From Diphasiastrum complanatum (taxonomy: Eukaryota; Streptophyta; Lycopodiopsida; Lycopodiales; Lycopodiaceae): a DNA stretch of 64,000 nt. Below, piece after piece: positions 21,525 through 32,386 of the stretch. The notes beneath the pieces are model-generated. The model was not told where the DNA came from. It did not search any database and saw only the letters and a program-made list of their open reading frames with translations. The DNA lies in contig CM055094.1 of the NCBI GenBank assembly GCA_029204225.1, positions 23,384,541 through 23,448,540 of the forward strand. The letters run 5' to 3'. Within the stretch, counting starts at the first letter, position 1; each line of letters starts with the position of its first letter. The translations under genes were made by a program, and so were the position numbers.

Positions 21525-22684
21525 TTAGAAATTTAGAAAAGTTCAAATTTATTGTTATGATCCAAGAGAAACCAAGAAAGATTAAGGAGGAGCAATCACA
21601 AAATGAAAATAGTTTCATTTATGCTCTCATGAAATCTTATGAAGAACTATTTTGCTTTGAAGAGATTTCTATATCTCAAAGGTGGATTAAGGCAATACTA
21701 GTTGAGTGTGATGCCTTAATAGATAGCAAAGCATGTTTTCCTTGTAAACTTACATTGAATATGAAATCAAGAAAATGGAAATGTCTTCATAATGTATTTT
21801 TTGTGGGTTTCAATAAGGTCATGAATGATGTGTTCATTCATAATGTTGAAGATTGTAAATTTTCAATTTGTAAGGCAAGTTGTAAACTTCTTATGAGAAT
21901 AAGTGAAGCATCTAAAGTGGACACTTATATCCATAAGCAAGTAGTTAGCCTTATTGAGATGGAAATACTTCTTGATTTCAATATTAGAAAAATCATGCCA
22001 AGTTGTGGTGATTTTTGGACTTATGGTTCTAGCATAAGTAATGTTGATAATCATATGAAGTGCACATTATATGATCATGTTTGTTGTGATCATCTTGAGA
22101 CATGGAGGTCTCGGATTTCCATCAAGGAGGAGCACCAAGGAGTTGATCTTGAGGAGTCATCTCGAGGTTCAAGTGTGCCAAGGATTGAGGAGGAGAGTCC
22201 TTCTCAAGTTATGATTCCAAGAAGAATATCAAGAGACATGGTTGAGCTCATATGGCTCACATTTCAAGGGAAAGAGGAGCACATTTCAAGTAGTATACAT
22301 CTCATGGTTGCTTCTCTTATGTCATTTGGTGAATCAATTTGCTTTAGTGAGACTTTTGCATTTCAAAGTTGGAGTAAAACAATACTAGTTGAGTATGGTG
22401 TCTCTCTTGAGAACATAGTTGATGTTCTTAATGATATGAAATTGATTTTAGATCAATTAGAAAGCAAATGGTTATTTCATCAAATGTATGCCCTTGAGTC
22501 TTGCAAGAGCATGAGTGAGTTGTCCACTCATAGTGTGAAAATTTGTCTTTTTTCATGTATTGAGACAAATTGTAAACTCTTTATGAGAGAAAGTGAATCA
22601 TCCTCTAAGGAAATTATCTCCATATTGAAGTACCTAGCCTCATTAGATCTGAGATTAGCATGGGAACCAAGCATGAAGATATGA
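21525..22684 (+). CDS. Unfamiliar ORF with internal duplication, Copia-linker derived
   Basis: About 385 codons without a stop. Two related units follow each other: unit 1 (from about 21590) has RWIKAILVECDALI ... KASCKLLMRISEASK, unit 2 (from about 22300) has SWSKTILVEYGVSL ... ETNCKLFMRESESSSK. Between them EEESPSQVMIPRRISRD matches the Copia integrase-RT linker. The W-K-(A/T)-I-L-V-E core resembles the RT entry EWIQAMDLEYDAL of Copia, yet no RT catalytic motif follows either unit. ISEASKVDT is shared with the ORF at 863-2108. I recognise no function. It may be decayed or captured sequence in a non-autonomous Copia element; the lack of stops over 1.1 kb argues against simple decay. Confidence 0.55.
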
Positions 22685-23104
22685 TACAAACTCTTTGTTA
22701 TTATAGCATGCATAGTCTTGCCAATGTTGATGAGCCTAATCCTCGAGATCTTGGTAAAATGATGTTGGATCTTTGTGATCCTCATGAGTCAAGAAGGACT
22801 CTTTATTTTATCATGGAGTTGCAGCAATTGTCAAGGAGGAGGAGCTTTTGGATCAACCATATGCTTCAAGGATGGAACAAATCAATGAAAGAGGTGCTAG
22901 GATGGTGCAAAGCTCTCAAGTTCATCAAAAAAGTCAACATCAAAGAGGCACTATCATGGATATGGTGATTTCAGATCCACATCAAGCTCATTGGCTGATA
23001 TTCACACCTTTGAACCAGCAAGGATCCATATTAGAAGACCAATTCAGCCCATGGAGTCAATCTCAATATTATCATATTTTTATCAAGTTAGTTTTGAGGA
23101 GGAG
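22685..23104 (+). other. 3' internal region of the Copia-like element
   Basis: A 102-codon frame (22660-22968) and short overlapping frames carry no motif I recognise. The region ends in the purine run TTTTGAGGAGGAG (23092-23104), a polypurine tract in front of an LTR start. RNase H, expected here in Copia, is not recognisable. Confidence 0.5.
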
Positions 23105-23920
23105 TGTTAAAATTGGCAAAAGTCAGCTTGATCATATCTTGTGAATACCATTATGAGTAGTACATATCATTATAAGACATGTGTGGAGCCTGTTCCCACG
23201 TGTTAAATAAATGTATTTATCATTTAGATGAGTCATATAGGTTGTACATACCATTTCATTTGGGATCTAGTGGCTAAAATGGCGAAAATCTAGTTTTCTA
23301 TCTATATGCCACTTGGCATCATTTTATTGGTAGGAAACGCTATTTCACATGGATAGGAGTGATCTTACACGTGACAAGGATTGCACACATGTGTGAAAAC
23401 ATCAGTAGTAGGTGAGATCCAACTTGTAGTAGATATTTATGCAAGTCCCTATAAATTAGGAAAATTGCCTAAAATCAAGGGAGGTGGCTATAAGTTAGGA
23501 AACTTGGTCCATGTGCCATGTTGATGATTATTGGTGGATCCTTTGATGAGTAGGAACTCTCACATGTGCCAAATCAACTGAGTAAGCATCAACTCTTGTG
23601 TATATATGGTGGCTCATTTGGCCATAATTGACATGGAAGCTAAATCTTGGTTTTGGAGCAATTCTAGTGTTTTCTCTCTATTTGTCTTGTGTTTTTATGC
23701 ATTGATTGGGTTCTAAGTTAGTATACTTTATTCTCAGCCTACTGTCCATACTCTGACAGTTTTTTACACGTGTGAAACCAGCAAGTACAAGTTTTGATCA
23801 ATAATGATTGTTCTTGTTAGATTTATTCATCTAGATTTGATCTAAATGCTATCTAATCTTGTGTACATTGATAGGTTGATCTAATCTATCGTCCAATCAC
23901 ACTTGTGGATCTGATTCAGA
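23105..23920 (+). repeat. 3' LTR of the Copia-like element
   Basis: TGTTAAAATTGG follows the polypurine tract. Possible TATA boxes are TATAAATTA (23452) and TATATATGG (23601). ACACGTGT occurs at 23767-23774, as in two other Copia LTRs here. No inverted end (expected CCAATTTTAACA-like) is found before antisense gypsy coding begins at about 23922, so the right end is probably truncated. Confidence 0.6.
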
Positions 23921-23921
23921 T

Positions 23922-24600
23922 CTATTCTTGGTCCATTTTGTTGTACTTTGACAGAACTTGTTCAGTCTCGATTAATGAAAGACGACGATCATCTTCCTGT
24001 TGCGTCAAAGAAATCATCCGCTCCCGAAAACTATCGTGTTCGTCCATGCGCTCTTCATTACTAATGTGAAACGTCGGAACTCCAAATTCTATTGGTAGTA
24101 TGGGATGCATTCCATACACAAGATAGTATGGAGTCTACCTAGTTGTAATCTTTTCAGCAGTTCTGTATGCCCATTAGACAGACGGTATTTTCTGATTCCA
24201 ATCAGAAGAATGTGTTTCCGTTACTTTATTCAAAATTTTACATAGATTTCCGTTTGCCCACTCCGTAAGCCCATTTGCTTTTGGATTATATGGAGTGGTT
24301 TGGCGATGTGTAATAGAAAAATATGACAACATGGCCTCTATGGTCTGATTAAGGAAATGGGTTCCCCTATCGCTAATGAGTTCTAAGGGACAACCATATC
24401 GCATGATAATGTTTTGGAATAAAAACTTTGCTACAGTCTTAGCATCGTTCTTAATTGTGGCTTCGGCCTCTACCATCTTGGTAGCATAGTCCGTGGCAAC
24501 AAGTATGTAAAGACGACGAGTTTTACACGTGATCGGTTTGATAGGTCCTACAAAATCTATCTCCCACTTCTCAAAGGGTGCTAAGGAGATAATTGGAGTA
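23922..24600 (-). pseudogene. Gypsy integrase core and C-terminal start (Tat-like)
   Basis: Reading leftward: FEKWEIDFVGPIKPI (first Asp), YILVATDYATKMVEAEA, ELISDRGTHFLNQT (second Asp), HRQTTPYNPKANGLTEWANG (Glu in LTEW). The last motif is unusual: most gypsy integrases read QVER/TERVN. The C-terminal part MYGMHPILPIEFG and ERMDEHDSFRERMI continues to 23922 in another frame. A stop near 24172 divides it. No chromodomain is seen. The left edge at about 23922 meets the LTR of the Copia-like element. Confidence 0.88.
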
Positions 24601-25251
24601 AGCGGCCAATGTGTCGCGAAGCTGGGTTTCCCCATCCTCTGGCATGCATCACATTTTTGAATGAATAATTTAACATCTCTATAGACGGTAGGCCAACAAT
24701 ATTTAGCATTAAAAATCTTTTTTGCAGTGTTTTTAAGAGCATAGTGACCTCCCAAATCTTTCTCATGTAATGCACTTATTACAGCAGTCGTCTCGGTTGG
24801 TTCTAAACATCGGCGGAGACTATCGTCAGCTCCTAATTTATCCAATATTCTATTTACAATCGTATAAGGTCCTACCTTTGAAAGAAAAATAGTTTTTTTG
24901 TTATTTATTAAAATGTTCAAGATATATTTGGTCCTGTAAGAAGTTAATAATGTCCATATGAATTGATGTTTCCGATTGAATACGCATTATATGTTCATCT
25001 AGAAATTCATGAGAAATGGGTTCTAACTGATTTTTTGTTTGGAGGCAGGATATATAATCAGCATTTTGATGATCCTTGCCTCTTCTTAATTCTACTTCAT
25101 AATTAAACTCATCTAATAATAATACCCATCTAGCTATCCTACCCGAAAGATGAGGTTTATTCACTAAATGTTTTAATGCGTAGTGATCTACGTGAAAAAC
25201 AAAAGGGTATCCTAAAAGATAATGTCTAAATTTCTTTACTGAATAAGGCAT
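24600..25251 (-). pseudogene. Gypsy RNase H C-terminus and integrase zinc finger
   Basis: RNase H ends with KFRHYLLGYPFVFHVDHYALKH-type sequence (25170-25235), then SGRIARWVLLLDEFNYEVE and the linker. The integrase HHCC finger follows: HEKDLGGHYALKNTAKKIF and KCDACQRMGKPS, about 40 residues apart, as usual. A shift at about 24905 separates the two frames. The finger ligands (H, H, C, C) look complete. Confidence 0.85.
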
Positions 25252-25253
25252 CC

Positions 25254-26445
25254 CTATGCTTCTCGCTCTGTAGCGGAATAATACCTTTCTGATGCAGCAA
25301 GTTGCCTACCCGTATAGTAAATAGGATAATCTATATTTTGGTCAACTTTCTGAATAATCACTACACCTATCGCAAATGATGATGTGTCTACATATACATG
25401 GAACTTTTTGGTCCAATTTGGAGGTCTAACCCCAGTGGCTTCTGCTAATGACTGTTTCAATTGATCAAAAGCTTGCTGATGGTCCTGTGACCAATGGTAC
25501 TCAACAGAATTTTTTAATGAACTTGTCAAAGGAGTTACTATTATAGCATAATCTTTAATTATCCTACGATAATAACCTACATGTCCTAGAAAACCTATAA
25601 GTTCTCTTAAATTGGTTGGTTCTAATAACTCTAAAATCATTTTTATTTTTTCAATGTCGACTTGTATACCACCATCCTTCAAAATTTTATGTCCTAACAG
25701 GATGCTTTCCCTCATCCCAAAGTAACACTTGGCTGGATGCAATTTAAGAGATGTCTCTTGACATCTTCTCAATGTTTTCTCTAATGCGTCTAAATGGTCT
25801 TTAGTTGATGAATAGACACAAAATTCATCCATAAAAATTTCTAAAAACTTCCTTAAAAAATTTTGAAAAATATTTGACATCATATGTTGGAATGTGGCAG
25901 GTGCATTACAAAGACCAAAGGGCATTCACGTATATGCGTATGTCCCCCAATCAGTGGTGAAAGTGGTCTTGGATCTATCTTCCTCTTTGATAAAAACTTG
26001 GTTATAACCTGAGAATCCATCTAAAAAGCTATAACGTTCAGCAGCATTTAGTTTCCTAAAATCTTGGCAAACTCTAATCTTGTTCATCTTCTTCTTAGGT
26101 ACTATAACTATTGGTGACACCCACTCACTGCATAGAATAGGGTATATAATACCCGCTTTAAGACATCTATCTAATTCGTCTTTTACTAACAAGGAGTACT
26201 TTGGATTCAATCTATATTGGCGCTGCCTAACAGGTATTGTTCCCTGAATAAGATCTATTCTATGTTCGTCCCATTTGACTGGTATTCCTATTAAATCATC
26301 CATTGACCAAGCAAATATGTTTTTGGTACTTTTGAAGAAGCAATAGATACTCTTCACATTCCTGGTCCGATTGGTGTTTATATAGATTCAAAATCTTACC
26401 TTTATTAATTTCTATTTCTACATAATCTGTTTTATCTACCATCCC
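25254..26445 (-). pseudogene. Gypsy reverse transcriptase and RNase H N-terminus (Tat-like)
   Basis: From the right: DYVEIEINKGKILNLYKHQ, a shift, NIFAWSMDDLIGIP, RQRQYRLNPKYSLLVKDELD, SEWVSPIVIVPKKK, IRVCQDFRKLN, FLDGFSGYNQVFI, then after a stop MPFGLCNAPATFQ and EIFMDEFCVYS. The catalytic Y/F-x-D-D is FMDE here, an Asp to Glu change at about 25824. LGHKILKDGGIQVD and FLGHVGYYRRIIKDYA follow; RNase H begins HVYVDTSSFAIGVVI (D to V-D-T-S). LTRs of this copy are not found: an unrelated LTR (26480) cuts its 5' side. Confidence 0.88.
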
Positions 26446-26479
26446 TTTGGTCAGGCTTGCTCTGGTTCCACCCAGAACT

Positions 26480-27154
26480 TGTCACATGTACTTTGAATCC
26501 CTTTGCCCAATGTATGATAAATTGTAATTATTAAATTGTAAATGGCTAAGTCACCGGCTTGTGGAGACAATTGTAAATTGCAATGTAAATATTTGTTATA
26601 GTGACTAAATACGAGATGGCCAAGGGGGTATTGGGTCTCATGAGAGTCTGCTGGACTGACCTCCTAAATAGGAAGGGTTGACCGGTCAACATGACATGTG
26701 TCATATGCTCACTGGGACACTTGGTCCAATGCATGAGTGACACTTGTCGGGATGGTCAATGGACGGGTCAATAGGACATGTGTCATATGCTCATTGGGAC
26801 ACTTGGTCCAATGCATGGGTGACACGTGTCAGACTGTCCACCTACTAGCTTGCCTATGTGTCAGGGTACTGCCAAGTGGCAAGTGTCGGATGTGCATGGA
26901 GTTTGCCATGTGTCGACGTTAGGATCTGTCAGGGTTAAGAGGTGTTTGAGGGGATATAGGACGAGCCTTGTCAGGCATTCCTCATTATGATTATGATTAT
27001 GGTATTCCTATGTAGCTATGGTTGGGAGGAGACTTGCAGCAGAGCTCTCATGCTTGCTTGTTGATCTATGTACATTTGCTTGAGATTAATAAAGTGACGG
27101 ATTTGCTGGGTAATTCTGTGTATTCAGTTAGGGTTTGTGAGCTTGTGTGCAACA
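26480..27154 (+). repeat. 5' LTR of a Ty3/gypsy element (675 bp)
   Basis: Starts TGTCACATGTAC and ends GTGCAACA, two bases before a tRNA-Met primer site. An inverted partial copy of its first 180 bp is at 47040-47216, which supports the left edge. It contains two tandem 82-bp units (about 26683-26846) sharing GACATGTGTCATATGCTCA and GGACACTTGGTCCAATGCAT. Confidence 0.85.
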
Positions 27155-27156
27155 TT

Positions 27157-27169
27157 TGGTATCAGAGCC
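27157..27169 (+). promoter_or_regulatory. Primer-binding site, tRNA-Met type
   Basis: TGGTATCAGAGCC is an exact match to the complement of the plant initiator tRNA-Met 3' end, two bases after the LTR. Confidence 0.93.
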
Positions 27170-27767
27170 AGGTTACTTTCAAGACTTGTGTGGGATTTGG
27201 CATCTTCAGTTAGGGCTTGGAGATTCTTGGAGAGCCAGCGCCCTACTGTAGGTGATATGTTGGTAGGTTTATAGCCCATAAGATAGCAGATTGAAGCTCT
27301 ATGGTGGATTGCTGATCTTCTGACAGCCTTTGAGTATTTTCTACTACGCGGCTTGATTATTCTCTTCGCTTTTGTGAAAATCCAGCCCACATAGGATTTG
27401 TAAATCTATTTGTAACTTCTTCAATACTCAGTATTTTTCAGATCTATCAGTTGCAATAAGCTTCTTGTCACTGGTAGGGTAAGGCTTTTCGCCTTCTGAT
27501 TCGGTGATCATCCATAGTTTTTTGCCAATCGTCAGTTTGAAACCCTAGTTTGTTGGTTTTTGGAGAAGAAGAGTCTATGTGTAGTTAGAACTTGGCTATA
27601 GGAGATCTATTCTATTCAGTTCTTCTAGGAGTTCAGGGCAACTTATATGTGTAGTGATTTGAGATGCTGATAGCTTGGTTTTGCTTTGTTTCTGCTACCT
27701 ATTTTTTTGCTATGGCATCCGCAAGCTACACCAGTCAAGATTCACAGAGATTCACAGTTTTTTTGCT

Positions 27768-28700
27768 ATGGCCGAAGCTACTCTTAAGCTGATTTTTGAG
27801 CAATTCAAAGGTAAAGGGATTAGTGTTTCTGAGAGAGTTAGTGGTATAGCTATGGAAGTAGAAAGGACATTGTCAACAGGCCATGAAGCTGACTTGGGGT
27901 TTTGAAAGAGAAAGCTACCTACTATCAAAGATTTAAAACCTCCAAAGTTCACTGGAGCAATATCTATGAGAACTACTAATGTCGTTGAGAATTGGTTGCA
28001 AAAGTGGGAGAAGGCATTCCAGATGTGTGGCATAGACGATGAAATTGAGATGATTGCTGAAGCCACATATCGTTTTCAAGAGTCAGCACAAAGGCGGTGG
28101 AGGAAGGTGGAAAAGGATGACCTAGTTCCAACCACATGGGAGGCATTCTGGCAAATGTTTGCACAAAACTAGGTGCCTATGGATGAAGACAACAGAGCCA
28201 TGCAACAATGGTCTTATTTGAAGCAGGGTAACTTGAGCATGCAGGATTATGCAGACAAGTACCCAGAGGCTTTGTTACGCATTCCTCAAGAAGTTCCTAT
28301 GTACATACAAATATTTCACTTTGTGGAGGGACTTCGAGAGAGTATTCGCCCTTTTGTGCGAAAGGAGCAATCTCATGATTTGCAGGGAGCCATACAGATG
28401 GCTTTGTATTATGAAGATGGAAAAAAAGGCTGGATCCTATTGCAGTAGCTGGTACAAGTGGTCAGCAACCTTGGGGACGCAAGGGCAAATGGAACAAAAA
28501 GAAAAAGTTTGAAGGTCAAACCAATCAGTGGCAAGCTAGGGGTGACCAAAGGAAGAAGGGTGCAGGGGCTCCAAAAGGCAAAGGGTTGTATGGGCAGCCT
28601 AATGCCCAAAAGGGTCCTTTTGGGTCAGTGTCCTTCAATGTTGTCCCCTCAGGACCAAGAATGTGCAAAGAGGGAGAACCTCTGTTTTGGATGTTTGGGA
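27768..28700 (+). pseudogene. Gypsy gag with zinc knuckle
   Basis: The start ATG at 27768 opens MAEATLKLIFEQFKGKG. Capsid sequence follows: LPTIKDLKPPKFTGA, VENWLQKWEKAFQMCGIDDE, AQRRWRKVEKDDLVPTTWEAF, MQDYADKYPEALLRIP and HFVEGLRESIRPFV. In-frame stops lie at 27903 and 28170. Between about 28430 and 28660 the real reading frame moves by one base (QQPWGRKGKWNKKKKFEGQ) and then returns, so two compensating indels flank a basic segment. The knuckle CFGCLGQHRWTEC (CX2CX3HX4C) is at about 28680-28720. Confidence 0.85.
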
Positions 28701-29230
28701 CAGCATAGGTGGACGGAATGTCCACGAAACTTGATGCGGACCACATATAATCTTCAGGTGGATTTGATGAACCAGGGTGATGACCCTATGACAGTGGAAG
28801 AGATCGAGCAGGAAGCCAATCCAGATGTTCCATGCCTCATGAATGTTTTGGTGGTCAGGAGAGTGGACACGGCTCCACCAATGCTTTTGTCAAAATCGGC
28901 TCGCCAAGGGAATCAATTTCCTAACACTTCTCTTATTGTTATGCGAGGACAGTTGTGTGGTAGAGATGTTCAAGTTCTATTTGACACTGGGTCCTCTCAT
29001 AATGTGTTGAATTTAACTTTGGTACGGTAGTTAGGTGTGAATACTCAACCATCCCAGTACCAGTACACAGTGGAAATGGCTGATAGAAAGGGTATAGAGA
29101 TTTGGGATAAGAGGGTTGTGGGCATTCCACTAACTGTACAAAGTTACACAGAAGAGTTGGATTTGAAATAACATGGCTTGCGCAGTTTGATGTGGTGTTG
29201 GGCATTTGTTGGCACATGATGCGGAAGCCA
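28701..29230 (+). pseudogene. Gypsy aspartic protease
   Basis: After a linker (DDPMTVEEIEQEANPD), RDVQVLFDTGSSHNVLN carries the D-T-G active site at about 28978-28995. A stop at 29028 is followed in frame by NTQPSQYQYTVEMADRKG and in another frame by a degenerate second motif, [14 protein letters not shown] (usually D-ILGMDWL). Two lesions make it non-functional. Confidence 0.85.
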
Positions 29231-30046
29231 CACATAGCTTGGGATACTCATGTGTATGAGTTCCAATTTGATGGTGTGATGCATTCCCTTCGTGGTGAGC
29301 GGGATGTGCCTCCTAGACCGCTTGTTTCAGCTACGCAGTTGCGTAGGATCCATTGTGAGTACATGTGTGTTTGCTTTCTACTTGATATGTCTATTAATAC
29401 TAGTCAAAGTAGCATGCAGTGTGTGCAAACCAATACTATTAATCAAGGGATTAGGAGAGAGTTTTCAGATGTGTTCATAGATGATCTTCCATCTGTTTTA
29501 CCTCCTAAGAGGAATGTTGAACATAAGATTGAATTAATACCCGGATCATGTCCTGTCAATAGACGTCCTTACAGAATAAGTCTTAAGGAGGAAGAGGAAG
29601 TGAGACGGATGGTCGATGATTATCTGGCCAAGGAGCAGATACGACCTAGTTGTTCCCCTTTTGCCTCTCCAATCATTCTTGTAGAAAAGAAGGATGGATC
29701 ATGGCGTATGTGTGTGGATTATCGAGGTTTGAACAAGATAAGTGCTAAACATCGATATCCTATGCCACATATAGATGATTTGCTTGATGCCTTGTCAGGT
29801 GCCACTATGTTCAGTAAAATAGACCTGAAGAGTGGATACCATCATGTTAGAGTTCCTGAAGAGGATGTACACAAGACTGCCTTCAGAACTCGATTCGGTC
29901 ACTATGAATATCTTGTGATGCCATTTGGATTGACTGATGCCTCAGCTACATTCATGATGATGATGAATGATGTGCTCAGACCGTATATGGGTAGATTTGT
30001 CGTAAACTTTGTTGATGACATTCTGACTTACAGTGCAGGTGAGGTT
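29231..30046 (+). pseudogene. Gypsy reverse transcriptase, N-terminal half
   Basis: The frame reads [117 protein letters not shown] and [15 protein letters not shown]. All three catalytic Asp are present and the frame is open for 286 codons. It stops nine bases after TYS-AG where the LTR of an antisense Copia element begins (30047). The rest of RT, RNase H and integrase are not found on the far side of that Copia element. Confidence 0.92.
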
Positions 30047-30837
30047 TGACAAAATTTCCAGAATTCACACGTGTGGGGAATGTCCACAAGAGTGAATGAT
30101 CTTAATTAAGCTTTGTGATTGGCACTATAACTTGATTCTAGATTGATCAACAAAATTTAGTTCAGAAGAAATGGCTAATCCACAATCTAGCATGCTAATC
30201 AACATAATATAATAGCAATGATCAAAGAATGAAAAAATACAAGATTTCAATGTATGAGCATTAGCCTCAACACGAGTTAGAGAGAGAGAGCTAGAGAGAT
30301 AACAAGCAATATTTGTTTAGATCCAAAATGACATGAGATAGCTACAAAACTTTGGTTCTTCATTATCAATTGTGTGGAGAGCTAACATATTTATGGAGAT
30401 TGAGGTAGCTCGAGGTAGAACCATATCTATGCATTCCAAAATGACATCTAAAGTGACATCTAGAGTCTATGTGACATTTGTCACTTGTCATGCATGAAAT
30501 TCTACCAACTTTTTACAAGTGTACTAGTTCTAACTAGAAATGTCCAAATCATCATGCATGTGTCCAATAAACTTTGTGCATGCCTTGCATGTCACTATGG
30601 ATCACTTACAATTAATGCATGTGAGTTGCCACGAGTTTCTACAAGCATAATCATGCTAATTCTATGTTTACAAACTATATGCAAGTTGCATTTATCAAAC
30701 TAGACAATACATAACCATGTAGCTCGAGTTCTATGTAGGCCAAACTTGGCATTTTGCATTAATGAGCTACATACTTGCATGGTACAACATTTGTAGCAAG
30801 CCAAGAAATCAATATGGATTGTTTTTCAATTTTAACA
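30047..30837 (-). repeat. Copia 3' LTR (791 bp)
   Basis: Minus-strand start TGTTAAAATTG at 30837 after the polypurine tract TTTTTAGGAGGAG (30838-30850), end AATTTTGTCA at 30047. It matches 35579-36295 closely over about 580 bp. It contains CACACGTGTG (30066-30075) and only a short (AG)6 at about 30282-30292 where the other copy has 149 bp. Confidence 0.92.
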
Positions 30838-30854
30838 CTCCTCCTAAAAATGAT

Positions 30855-31250
30855 CTATATTGATTTGAACATGGATCTTGGTATAACTCCAAGGTTGGCT
30901 CTATGCTTGTTGAAGGAACTTTTGCTCAAAGGTTTGGTGAGCATATCTGCAATGCAAGATGATGTGTCGATGTGCTCCAATTTGATTTCACCTCCAATGA
31001 GCTTCTCTCTCACAAAGTGATGTGCAACTTCGATATGTTTGCTCCTTGCATGGAATATTGGGTTGTTGGCAAGGGCTTGCGCTGAAATGTTGTCACACAT
31101 GATCATAGGTATATTTTCTTCCATAATTATTTTTAGCTCACTAGTAACCTCTTGATCCAAAGCACTTCCTTTGTTGTTGTAGTGAGCGCCTTGTACTCAG
31201 CTTCACATGATGAGAGTGATACAGTATCTTGCTTTTTGGAAAGCCAAGAT
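30855..31250 (-). pseudogene. Copia RNase H
   Basis: The RT frame runs on into RNase H (CYSDSDFASDRANRKSTSAY, SWLSKKQDTVSLSSCEAEY at about 31190-31330), stops at 31133 and the rest lies in an overlapping frame: IMCDNISAQALANNPIFHAR, SKHIEVAHHFVREKL, CIADMLTKPLSKSSF, ending at 30855. Catalytic Asp and Glu (SDSD, EAEY) and the final Asp (CDN) are present. One frameshift near 31140 separates them. Confidence 0.9.
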
Positions 31251-32344
31251 ATCAAGTTTCCTCCAAGATATATGACATAAGCACTTGTAGATTTCCGATT
31301 TGCTCTATCACTTGCAAAATCCGAGTCAGAATAACAAATAATAGAAAGATCTTCACTTTTATATAATAAACCAAAATCAAAAGTTGAAGATATATATCTA
31401 AGCACTCTCTTGGCCTTTTTCCAATGATAAATTGAAGGATTTTGCATAGCCTGGCTCAACTTATGAATACTAAAGCTTATGTCAGGTCTAGTTATTGTGA
31501 GCCAAATTAAGGAGCCTATAAGACTTCTAAAAAGTGTGATGTCCTTGAAGGATCTTTCATCACCTTTGTTAGAGTCCTTTACATTTTGCTCCATAGGTGT
31601 TTCTATACTCTTACAATTCAACATATTGAACTTTTTTAACATTGAAAGAGCATACTTAGATTGACATATGAAAGCTTTATCTTTAAGAAAGTCAATCTCT
31701 AATCCTAGAATATAGTGTATTTTTCCAAGATCTTGCATCTTGAACTCTTTTCCAAGTGCACTCTTGGTTTCCTCAACTATCTTGATACAACTTCCTGTCA
31801 GAATGATATCATCAACATAAATAAGAAGGATGACAATATCTTTGTCAAAAAACTTGACATATAAGGAAGGATCATAGTTACTAAGATTAAATCCTAGTGA
31901 ATCAAGAAAGGTGTTAAGTCGAGAATACCATGACCTTGGGGCTTGTTTTAATCCATATAAACTTTTGAAGAGCAAGCAAACTTTCTCCTCATCATGGATG
32001 AACCCAATAGGTTGATCCATATAGATCTCTTCTTCTAGATAGCCATTTAGAAATGCATTAGAATCATCTAGTTGAAGAATTTGCCAATTGAAAAAACAAG
32101 CAAGAGAAATTATGATTCTAATTGACACCATCTTTGTAAGTGGGACAAAGGTCTCCTCATAATCAAGTCCATATAGTTGAGCAAATCCTTTAGCACAAAG
32201 CCTAGCCTTGTACTTGTTGATTGTGCCATCTTGATTATACTTGACTCGAAAAACCCATTTGCAACCAATGGTATGCTTGTTGGATGGAAGATCCACAAGT
32301 TCCCATGTATTATTGGCCATCAAGGCATCATATTCTTCCTTCAT
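31133..32344 (-). CDS. Copia reverse transcriptase with RNase H start
   Basis: An uninterrupted 403-codon frame. Motifs in order: MKEEYDALMANNTWELVDLP, GCKWVFRVKYNQDGTINKYK, ARLCAKGFAQLYGLDYEETF, WQILQLDDSNAFLNGYLEEE, LLFKSLYGLKQAPRSWYSRL, VILLIYVDDIILTG, FKMQDLGKIHYILGLEID, SLIGSLIWLTITRPDIS and the thumb HWKKAKRVLRYISSTFDFGL. All catalytic Asp are intact, so this RT domain may be biochemically competent. The expected Copia form of motif A is QLDVKNAFL; here the residue after LD is Asp. It begins after a stop/shift near 32350 that cuts it from the integrase linker. Confidence 0.93.
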   Translation of the reverse strand: MKEEYDALMANNTWELVDLPSNKHTIGCKWVFRVKYNQDGTINKYKARLCAKGFAQLYGLDYEETFVPLTKMVSIRIIISLACFFNWQILQLDDSNAFLNGYLEEEIYMDQPIGFIHDEEKVCLLFKSLYGLKQAPRSWYSRLNTFLDSLGFNLSNYDPSLYVKFFDKDIVILLIYVDDIILTGSCIKIVEETKSALGKEFKMQDLGKIHYILGLEIDFLKDKAFICQSKYALSMLKKFNMLNCKSIETPMEQNVKDSNKGDERSFKDITLFRSLIGSLIWLTITRPDISFSIHKLSQAMQNPSIYHWKKAKRVLRYISSTFDFGLLYKSEDLSIICYSDSDFASDRANRKSTSAYVIYLGGNLISWLSKKQDTVSLSSCEAEYKALTTTTKEVLWIKRLLVS

Positions 32345-32386
32345 GGCAAGGTACCATTACTTTGAGTTGATAGCATCATATACATC

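Noticed and set aside
26683-26846. CRISPR-like repeats
   Set aside because: Only two adjacent 82-bp units inside an LTR of a plant element; no spacer array or cas genes.
27157-27169. TGGTATCAGAGCC and similar strings as parts of tRNA genes
   Set aside because: They are primer-binding sites directly behind LTR ends; no cloverleaf surrounds them.
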